From positions 1 through 5,994 of the forward strand of contig CACZOS010000428.1 in NCBI GenBank assembly GCA_902782815.1: a DNA stretch of 5,994 bases, written 5' to 3'. Numbering within the stretch: the stretch's first letter is position 1; every line of letters starts with the position of its first letter. Below the pieces are notes generated by a model. That model was not told where the DNA came from. It did not search any database and saw only the letters and a list, made by a program, of their open reading frames with translations. The DNA is from an uncultured Lachnospiraceae bacterium. GTDB lineage: Bacteria; Bacillota; Clostridia; Lachnospirales; Lachnospiraceae. The position numbers and the translations under genes are program-made. Shown in pieces: positions 1 through 5,103 of the stretch.

Positions 1-285
1 CCCGGTGCTATCCGGGAATCCGGCGCGGATATCGTGACCTACGGTGCGCCGACCCTGCCGGGAGCCATGCTTTGTCTGGGTTACTTTGAGGATGACACCC
101 CTATACTGGGCCTTCCCGGCTGTGTAATGTATGCCGGGGCGACGGTATTTGATCTTATTCTTCCCCGGATCGCAGCCGGAGTGAAGATCAGAAAGAAGGA
201 TATTATCAAAATGGGACACGGAGGCCTTTGCCTTGGATGCAAAGAATGCTCTTACCCCCATTGTCCCTTCGGGAAAGGAATCTGA
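1..285 (+). CDS. MoeA-like molybdopterin-binding protein, C-terminal part (5' end outside window)
   Basis: The frame is open from the first base, so the gene begins upstream; the GTG at 34 is only an internal codon. The visible 94 residues contain LGLPGCVMY (36-44) and then a conserved-looking FDLILPRI helix (50-57). The LPG turn resembles the LSGNP loop that closes the MoCF (molybdopterin-binding) domain of MoeA. The end is GHGGLC followed by a Cys cluster C77-x2-C80-x2-C83-x4-C88 and FGKG. I recognise this as the tail of the roughly 340-residue molybdopterin-binding proteins found beside molybdenum hydroxylase genes in Clostridia; that is recall, not a search. The exact reaction is unknown to me. 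Binding molybdopterin or finished cofactor is likely, and the cysteines could hold a metal or Fe-S cluster. The stop lies 2 nt before the moeA start, so the two genes are probably co-transcribed and translationally coupled. Confidence 0.8.
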   Translation, partial: PGAIRESGADIVTYGAPTLPGAMLCLGYFEDDTPILGLPGCVMYAGATVFDLILPRIAAGVKIRKKDIIKMGHGGLCLGCKECSYPHCPFGKGI

Positions 286-287
286 AC

Positions 288-1517
288 ATGAAAAAAGAAG
301 GAAAAATATCCATATGGGAAGCAATGGATCTGGTTTGCCGGGATCTGCCTGTCATGGCTGAAGAGGAAGTTTCTCTTACGGAAAGTCTGGGAAGGGTTCT
401 GTCCCGGGATGTTTTCACCCTTATATCTCAGCCGCCTTTTCCCCGGTCCGCCATGGACGGATATGCCCTGAAGGCGGAAGAAACCATGGAGGCATCAGAG
501 GCCTCACCGAAGCTCTTTAAACTGGTGGGATGTCAGTATGCGGGAGATTCTTATTTCCGGGAACTGAAAGCCGGAGAGGCTCTGCGGATCATGACCGGTG
601 CAGCCATCCCTGAAGGCGCTGATGCGGTGGTCCGCCAGGAGGATACTGTTGAGGATGACGGCCAAGTGACCGTCCTAAGGGCAGTCGAAGCCTGGCAGAA
701 TTATTGTCCCGTGGGGGAAGACTTTTCCTCCGGTGAATGTCTGGCAAGGGCAGGAGACAGGGTGGATGCCTTTCTTATCTCGGCAGCAGCGGCGGCAGGG
801 GTGGACAGGTTTAATGTGAGAACTCTTCCAAGAGTAAGTATCCTGACCACAGGCGATGAGATCCAGGAGCCGGGAACGGAACTAAAAGAGGGAAAAATCT
901 ATAATTCTCACACAGTTCTCTTTATGGCCAGGCTCAGGCAGATGGGCTGCCGGCCGGCTATTGTGGACTCGGTGGGAGATGATGATGAATTTATACGGGA
1001 TAAGATCAGCGAGGCCGCCGGATGCAGTGATCTGATCATTACCACAGGCGGTGTTTCCGTAGGGCTTAAGGATTGCCTTCCCAGGGTGATGGAGAAGCTG
1101 AAGGCCCGGATCGTATTTCACGGGATAGCCGTCAAACCGGGGATGCCAACCATGTTTTCCCTGTATAATGATGTGCCTGTGCTCTCCTTATCCGGTAATC
1201 CTTATTCAGCTTCCGCCATCTTCGAACTCCTGGTTCAGCCTATGATAAAAAAAATGACCCTTGGCAGACAGGATGTTTTGAAAAAAGTTGAGGGAAAATC
1301 GTCAGACCGCTATAAAAAGAATCCTGGCCCCACACGATTTCTTCGTGGTTATTATGAGGACGGTCAGATATCCTTCGGAAATGATCAGAGAAACGGCCAG
1401 ACCAGAGCCGGGATCGGGTCTAACTGTCTGATCTGTCTGGAGGAGGGAAGAGGGCCGGTGGCAGTGGGAGAGCCTTTGACGGCCTATCTCCTTTACTGTT
1501 ACGGCCTGGGGACATAA
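288..1517 (+). CDS. moeA: Molybdopterin molybdenumtransferase MoeA
   Basis: This 409-residue cytoplasmic enzyme would insert molybdate into adenylylated molybdopterin, releasing AMP and giving the molybdenum cofactor. The length matches the MoeA family (about 400-410). Visible family motifs are SAMDGYA (54-60, with the Asp that corresponds to E. coli D59), TGAAIPEGADAVV (103-115), TTGDE (187-191), TTGGVSVG (252-259), KPGMP (283-287) and SGNPYSA (302-308). A domain-IV-like tail follows at about 345-405. The KPGMP motif has Met where E. coli-type MoeA has a second Lys (KPGKP). I chose the ATG at 288, not the in-frame ATG at 228, because AAAGGA (274-279) sits 8 nt upstream of it and because 228 would overlap 58 nt of the preceding gene. 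It lies 2 nt after that gene and 4 nt before moaA, in one operon. Its substrate would come from the MogA domain encoded two genes downstream. Confidence 0.96.
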   Translation: MKKEGKISIWEAMDLVCRDLPVMAEEEVSLTESLGRVLSRDVFTLISQPPFPRSAMDGYALKAEETMEASEASPKLFKLVGCQYAGDSYFRELKAGEALRIMTGAAIPEGADAVVRQEDTVEDDGQVTVLRAVEAWQNYCPVGEDFSSGECLARAGDRVDAFLISAAAAAGVDRFNVRTLPRVSILTTGDEIQEPGTELKEGKIYNSHTVLFMARLRQMGCRPAIVDSVGDDDEFIRDKISEAAGCSDLIITTGGVSVGLKDCLPRVMEKLKARIVFHGIAVKPGMPTMFSLYNDVPVLSLSGNPYSASAIFELLVQPMIKKMTLGRQDVLKKVEGKSSDRYKKNPGPTRFLRGYYEDGQISFGNDQRNGQTRAGIGSNCLICLEEGRGPVAVGEPLTAYLLYCYGLGT

Positions 1518-1521
1518 CACT

Positions 1522-2487
1522 ATGATCGATCAATATCAAAGAAATATAGACTATATGCGGATATCGATCACAGACCGGTGTAATCTTCGCTGCAGATACT
1601 GTATGCCCGAGAACATTTCCCTGATGCCTATGGAGAATATCCTCCGGTATGAAGAGATCCTTGAGGTATGTGAACAGGCGGTCAGACTGGGCATCCGAAA
1701 ATATAAGATTACCGGCGGTGAACCCCTGGTACGTCTCGGATGCATTGACCTGATCCGTCGCCTGAAAGCATTGGAAGGGGTAGAACAGGTGACTCTGACC
1801 ACGAATGGCCTTCTTTTGTCAGATTATCTGGAACCTCTAAGGGAATACGGCATTGACGGGATAAACATCAGTCTGGATACCCTGGATCCGGTAAAATACA
1901 AGGCCATCACCGGCTTCGATAAACTGGAACCGGTCATGGCAGCCTTGAAAAGGGCAGTGGATCTGGGAATAAAGATCAAGATCAATGCTGTCCTCCAGAA
2001 GGGGATAAATGAGGAGGACTGGGAAGATCTGCTGGAGCTGGCCCGGGAGATGCCGGTGGATGTCCGTTTTATTGAACTGATGCCCATCGGTATGGGAAGA
2101 GGGATGGATACCGTATCCAATCTACTTCTGCTGGACAGAATACAGGAGATATACCCTGACCTGATACGGGATCCGGTTATTCATGGAAACGGACCGGCAG
2201 TCTACTACCGGATTCCTGGTTTTTCCGGGAGCCTGGGTCTGATCAGTGCTCTCCATGGAAAATTCTGTTCTTCCTGCAACAGGATCCGGCTGACTTCCAC
2301 CGGGGACCTTAAACCCTGTTTATGCTATCAGGAAAGCATTCCTCTGCGGCAGGTCCTGCGGGAAGGAAAGAAAGAGGAAATCAGAGATCTTCTTATCCGT
2401 GCAGTAAAAAGAAAACCCCTCATGCATCATTTTGAAGATGAACATGCAGTGACCGAACAGAAGAAGATGGCCCAGATCGGAGGTTGA
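1522..2487 (+). CDS. moaA: GTP 3',8-cyclase MoaA (radical SAM)
   Basis: This 321-residue radical SAM enzyme catalyses the first step of molybdopterin synthesis: cyclisation of GTP to 3',8-cyclo-7,8-dihydro-GTP, which MoaC then rearranges to cPMP. The N-terminal cluster motif is C20-x3-C24-x2-C27 within DRCNLRCRYCMP. GGEPL (65-69) is the SAM-contacting motif, and TTNG (93-96) and SLDTLD (117-122) follow along the barrel. The second 4Fe-4S cluster of MoaA is provided by C249-x2-C252-x13-C266, which separates it from generic radical SAM proteins. The protein ends in Gly-Gly (320-321), the C-terminal pair known to be needed for MoaA activity. All key residues are intact. The start is ATG 1522, 4 nt after moeA, with only a weak GGGGA (1507-1511) upstream, so translational coupling to moeA is likely. 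No moaC is in the window. Confidence 0.98.
   Translation: MIDQYQRNIDYMRISITDRCNLRCRYCMPENISLMPMENILRYEEILEVCEQAVRLGIRKYKITGGEPLVRLGCIDLIRRLKALEGVEQVTLTTNGLLLSDYLEPLREYGIDGINISLDTLDPVKYKAITGFDKLEPVMAALKRAVDLGIKIKINAVLQKGINEEDWEDLLELAREMPVDVRFIELMPIGMGRGMDTVSNLLLLDRIQEIYPDLIRDPVIHGNGPAVYYRIPGFSGSLGLISALHGKFCSSCNRIRLTSTGDLKPCLCYQESIPLRQVLREGKKEEIRDLLIRAVKRKPLMHHFEDEHAVTEQKKMAQIGG
2479..2483 (+). promoter_or_regulatory. Ribosome binding site for the MOSC-MogA gene
   Basis: GGAGG lies inside the last codons of moaA, 6 nt before the ATG at 2490. It abuts the in-frame TTG at 2484 with no spacer, so it decides the start in favour of ATG 2490. Confidence 0.8.
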
Positions 2488-2489
2488 AA

Positions 2490-3425
2490 ATGAGCAGGAT
2501 TCTTGGAATATGTATCAGTGAAAAAAGAGGAACACAGAAACATCCGGTTGCCGAGGCGGAGATAAGGCAGGGCTGGGGGATAGAAGGAGACGCCCATGGG
2601 GGAGACTGGCACAGACAGATCAGCCTGCTTTCCTATGAGAAGATTGAGGAATTCCGGGCAAAAGGCGCCCGGGTTGATTTTGGTGCCTTCGGGGAAAATC
2701 TTATCGTGGAAGGTGTGGATTTTTCCTCCCTTCCGGTGGGGACCCGGTTCTGTATCGGCCAGGTCATGCTTGAACTTACCCAGATCGGTAAAGAATGCCA
2801 CAGCCACTGTCCCATCTATCATAAAATGGGGGACTGTATCATGCCCAGGGAAGGTGTTTTTTCCAGGGTTTTATCCGGCGGACGGATAAAACAGGGTGAT
2901 GAGATGGAAATTATCCTTCCTGAAAAAAACCGTCCTTTCACTTCCGCGGTCATCACCTTGTCCGACAAGGGAGCCGCCGGGGAGAGGGTAGATAAAAGTG
3001 GTCCCCGGGTTGCGGAAATGGTTACGGAAGCAGGATATAAGGTGGAGGAAAGTCTTTTGCTGCCGGATGATAAGAACAGGCTGAAAAAGGAACTCATCCG
3101 CCTGTCTGACCAAAGGCAGATCAATGTCATTTTCACCACAGGAGGAACCGGCTTTTCCCCCCGGGACATTACTCCCGAAGCCACCTTGGAAGTCTGTGAT
3201 CGGATGGCAAACGGAATTGCCAATGCCATCCTTTACCATTCCCTTTCCATCACTCCCAGGGCCATGCTCAGCAGGGCGGTATCAGGGATAAGGGGAAAAA
3301 CTCTGATCATTAACCTGCCGGGCAGTCCCAAAGCCGTCGGTGAGGCCCTGGAATATATCCTGCCTGCTCTGGATCACGGTCTGGGGATTCTAAGGGAGAC
3401 AGAAGGAGAATGTGGAGGAAGCTGA
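2490..3425 (+). CDS. MOSC domain / MogA-MoaB-type molybdopterin adenylyltransferase fusion
   Basis: The 311-residue protein joins two domains usually found separately. Residues about 1-143 form a MOSC domain: GDAHGGDWHRQISLLS (33-48), FGENLIVEG (67-75) and KECHSHCPIY (101-110), which includes the cysteine typical of MOSC proteins (probably C103; C107 and C116 are nearby). Residues about 150-300 form a MogA/MoaB (MoCF) domain: VITLSDKGAAGE (154-165), TTGGTGFSPRDITPEAT (216-232), TPRAMLSRAVSGIRG (255-269) and LPGSPKAV (276-283). MogA activates molybdopterin as molybdopterin-AMP, the MoeA substrate. MOSC domains are thought to carry sulfur or bind the cofactor; this half's job here is inference. 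It could support cofactor sulfuration for xanthine-oxidase-family enzymes. The domains join through a short linker near 144-151. The start is ATG 2490, 2 nt after moaA; a TTG at 2484 is in frame but poorly spaced from the ribosome site. No signal peptide is seen, so it is cytoplasmic. Confidence 0.93.
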   Translation: MSRILGICISEKRGTQKHPVAEAEIRQGWGIEGDAHGGDWHRQISLLSYEKIEEFRAKGARVDFGAFGENLIVEGVDFSSLPVGTRFCIGQVMLELTQIGKECHSHCPIYHKMGDCIMPREGVFSRVLSGGRIKQGDEMEIILPEKNRPFTSAVITLSDKGAAGERVDKSGPRVAEMVTEAGYKVEESLLLPDDKNRLKKELIRLSDQRQINVIFTTGGTGFSPRDITPEATLEVCDRMANGIANAILYHSLSITPRAMLSRAVSGIRGKTLIINLPGSPKAVGEALEYILPALDHGLGILRETEGECGGS

Positions 3426-3441
3426 TAACAACAATTATCAG
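3422..3441. promoter_or_regulatory. Inverted repeat between the MOSC-MogA stop and modA; possible operator
   Basis: CTGATAA (3422-3428) and TTATCAG (3435-3441) form a perfect 7-bp inverted repeat around a 6-nt CAACAA centre. It overlaps the TGA stop at 3423-3425. In RNA the stem could extend by a G-U and an A-U pair (3421/3442, 3420/3443). It is A+T-rich and lacks a following T tract, so it is unlikely to be an intrinsic terminator. Its place at the join between cofactor genes and transporter genes would suit a regulator binding site. The regulator is unknown, and I see no convincing -35/-10 pair beside it. Confidence 0.35.
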
Positions 3442-3460
3442 TTAATACATGAAATAATAA

Positions 3461-3467
3461 AGGGAGG
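3461..3467 (+). promoter_or_regulatory. Strong ribosome binding site of modA
   Basis: AGGGAGG sits 5 nt before the modA ATG, in an A-rich leader. It is stronger than the sites of moeA and moaA, which fits the need for more binding protein than cofactor enzymes. Confidence 0.8.
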
Positions 3468-3472
3468 CAAAA

Positions 3473-4333
3473 ATGATTAAAAAGATTACCACAATATTAT
3501 TAGGGATATGTATGATCCTGGTACTTTCCTCCTGCGGGGGAGGTTCCGGCGATTCCGAAAAAGCGACCGAGGCACCGAAAAAAGTGACTGTAACAATCTT
3601 TGCCGCCAAGAGTCTCAACGGGGTGGTGGATGAACTGATCGCTGCCTATGAGGAGGAAAACCCGGAAGCGGAGATCGTGGCTAACTATGACAGCTCCGGA
3701 ACCCTTATGGAGCAGATCAAGGAAGGGGCGGACTGCGATATTTTCTTTTCCGCTGCGCAAAAGCAGATGGACACCCTGGAGGAGGCCGGTCTTGTGGTGG
3801 AAGGTACAAGGAAAAATGTGGTGAACAACCAGGTATGCGTAGTGACCTGCAAAGACAGTGGTACTAAGGTTACCGGCCTTGCCAATCTGGCGGATGCCGC
3901 CAGCCTGGCTCTGGCTGACGGAAGTGTTCCGGTGGGAAAATACACCCGCCAGGCCCTGGTGAATGCCGGTATTCTTTCTCCGGCAGAGGATGTGAGCCTG
4001 ATCACTACCCAGGAAGTGTCCGATGCCCTGGGAGGGATCGAAATCAATGAATGCGCCAATGTGGGAGCAGTAACGGCAGCAGTCGCCGAAGGTTCCAATG
4101 AAGTGGGCACGGTATACAAATCCGATACCTACGGGATGGAAGATAGGTTGGAGATCCTTGAGGTCGTCAGTTATGATCTGACCGGAAATGTGATCTATCC
4201 CATTGCCCGGATCAGCAATGACCAGGCAGATGAGTCCCGGGATACTCTGGCAAAGGATTTTATCCGCTTTCTTACGTCAGACACGGCAAAAACTTTCTAT
4301 GAAAAGTATTACATGGATACAAATGTTGAATAA
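3473..4333 (+). CDS. modA: Molybdate ABC transporter, substrate-binding lipoprotein ModA
   Basis: This 286-residue binding protein would capture molybdate (possibly also tungstate) outside the membrane and deliver it to ModB. Residues 1-20 are a lipoprotein signal peptide: basic MIKK, a hydrophobic core, then a lipobox ending LSSC with lipidated C21. This is the usual anchor in Gram-positive bacteria, which lack a periplasm. A Gly/Ser/Glu-rich linker (22-36) precedes the fold. ModA hallmarks are TIFAAKSL (41-48), YDSSGTL (72-78), DIFFSAAQKQMD (89-100), VPVGKYTRQAL (152-162) and GTVYKSDT (212-219). The serines near 47 and 74-75 and Y215 align by eye with the oxyanion-binding residues of E. coli ModA. 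The gene starts 47 nt after the MOSC-MogA stop, the largest break so far and strongly A+T-rich. It is separated from modB by a hairpin. Confidence 0.96.
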   Translation: MIKKITTILLGICMILVLSSCGGGSGDSEKATEAPKKVTVTIFAAKSLNGVVDELIAAYEEENPEAEIVANYDSSGTLMEQIKEGADCDIFFSAAQKQMDTLEEAGLVVEGTRKNVVNNQVCVVTCKDSGTKVTGLANLADAASLALADGSVPVGKYTRQALVNAGILSPAEDVSLITTQEVSDALGGIEINECANVGAVTAAVAEGSNEVGTVYKSDTYGMEDRLEILEVVSYDLTGNVIYPIARISNDQADESRDTLAKDFIRFLTSDTAKTFYEKYYMDTNVE

Positions 4334-4351
4334 TTGATGCTCATATGGATC

Positions 4352-4382
4352 GGGATCAGTTTTATGATCCCTTTCTCTTTTT
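4352..4382 (+). terminator. Terminator-like hairpin between modA and modB (probably partial or attenuating)
   Basis: GGGATCA (4352-4358) and TGATCCC (4365-4371) make a perfect 7-bp stem with a 6-nt GTTTTA loop. It is followed directly by TTTCTCTTTTT (4372-4382). This has the form of an intrinsic terminator, though the U tract is interrupted by two cytosines and the stem is short. As modB and modC follow on the same strand without another evident promoter, it more likely reduces read-through or protects the modA 3' end, giving more ModA than ModBC. Confidence 0.6.
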
Positions 4383-4383
4383 C

Positions 4384-4390
4384 AAGGAGA
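4384..4390 (+). promoter_or_regulatory. Ribosome binding site of modB
   Basis: AAGGAGA begins 2 nt after the U tract of the preceding hairpin. It is 8 nt from ATG 4399 and 11 nt from the adjacent in-frame ATG 4402, so 4399 is the better start. The CTCTTT at 4375-4380 could pair with GGAGAG at 4386-4391 and mask the site. Confidence 0.7.
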
Positions 4391-4398
4391 GATAGCGT

Positions 4399-5094
4399 AT
4401 GATGGAAATACTGAATAGTCTGGACTGGAGTCCCCTGATCATTTCCCTGAAAACCGGTGTGGTAGCCACGGTGATCTCCTTTTTCCTGGGCATATACTGT
4501 GCAGCCAGGGTTATGAAGACAGGACCTAAAGGAAAATCATTTCTGGACGGGATACTGACCCTTCCTCTGGTGCTGCCTCCCACAGTGGCCGGTTTTTTCC
4601 TTCTCCTCCTTTTCAGCAGGAGAAGGCCTGTTGGTACATTTCTTTACGAACAATTCGGAATCAGGGTAGTGCAGACCTGGCTGGGATGTATTATCGCCGC
4701 TGTGGTGATTTCCTTCCCTCTCATGTACAGGAATGCCAGGGCCGCCTTTGAACAGGTGGATATCAACCTGATCCATGCGGGAAGAACCCTGGGCATGAGT
4801 GAGATGAGTATCTTCTGGAGAGTGGTCCTGCCCACAGCAGGCCCGGGAGTGATTTCCGGAACGGTCCTTACCTTTGCCAGGGCTATGGGAGAATACGGAG
4901 CTACATCCATGCTGGCCGGAAATATACCCGGAAGGACCGGGACCATATCACAGCGAATTGCCATGGTCCTCCAGGACGGAGACTATGTCACTGCCGGAAT
5001 CTGGGCTGTTATTGTCATGGCTATTGCTTTTGTTGTCATATTTTTTATGAATTACCTTACCCAGGGCAGGAACAGACGGCTTAATAAGTGGTAG
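4399..5094 (+). CDS. modB: Molybdate ABC transporter permease ModB
   Basis: This 231-residue inner-membrane permease would form the homodimeric channel of the molybdate importer; the length is typical of ModB (about 225). Five hydrophobic stretches are visible near residues 12-37, 49-72, 92-110, 147-165 and 197-219. The cytoplasmic EAA-type coupling loop, which docks onto ModC, is HAGRTLGMSEMSIFWRVVLP (126-145). It is followed by the FARAMGEYGATSMLAG signature (159-174), characteristic of the molybdate/sulfate permease family. LPLVLPPTVAGF (55-66) is another family hallmark. The C-terminus is basic (RNRRLNK), consistent with a cytoplasmic end. The start is ATG 4399, placed by AAGGAGA; a second ATG follows immediately. 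Its stop codon overlaps the modC ribosome binding site, so permease and ATPase synthesis are probably coupled. Confidence 0.96.
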   Translation: MMEILNSLDWSPLIISLKTGVVATVISFFLGIYCAARVMKTGPKGKSFLDGILTLPLVLPPTVAGFFLLLLFSRRRPVGTFLYEQFGIRVVQTWLGCIIAAVVISFPLMYRNARAAFEQVDINLIHAGRTLGMSEMSIFWRVVLPTAGPGVISGTVLTFARAMGEYGATSMLAGNIPGRTGTISQRIAMVLQDGDYVTAGIWAVIVMAIAFVVIFFMNYLTQGRNRRLNKW

Positions 5095-5100
5095 GAGGTG
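5093..5100 (+). promoter_or_regulatory. Ribosome binding site of modC, overlapping the modB stop
   Basis: AGGAGGTG is a near-complete match to the 16S anti-Shine-Dalgarno. Its first two bases are the last two of the modB TAG stop, and it ends 3 nt before ATG 5104. A ribosome ending on modB would cover this site, which suggests coupled translation. It fixes the modC start. Confidence 0.85.
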
Positions 5101-5103
5101 CCC

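Noticed and set aside
228..287. Longer MoeA start at ATG 228
   Set aside because: It would overlap the upstream gene by 58 nt. The added residues look like the Cys-tail coding sequence read in another frame, and ATG 288 has a well-placed AAAGGA.
2484..2489. TTG start at 2484 for the MOSC-MogA gene
   Set aside because: GGAGG abuts it with no spacer, while ATG 2490 has a 6-nt spacer and gives a normal MOSC N-terminus.
3420..3443. Intrinsic terminator after the MOSC-MogA gene
   Set aside because: The stem is A+T-rich and there is no run of T after it, so termination is unlikely.
3426..3472. Promoter in the modA leader
   Set aside because: TTATCA (3435) and TAATAA (3455) are only 14 nt apart, and no other pair with about 17-nt spacing is convincing. 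The gap is A+T-rich enough to give such matches by chance.
3426..3472. Molybdenum-cofactor riboswitch or E. coli-type ModE operator ahead of modA
   Set aside because: 47 nt is too short for the Moco riboswitch, and the palindrome does not match the TATATA-type ModE half-sites.
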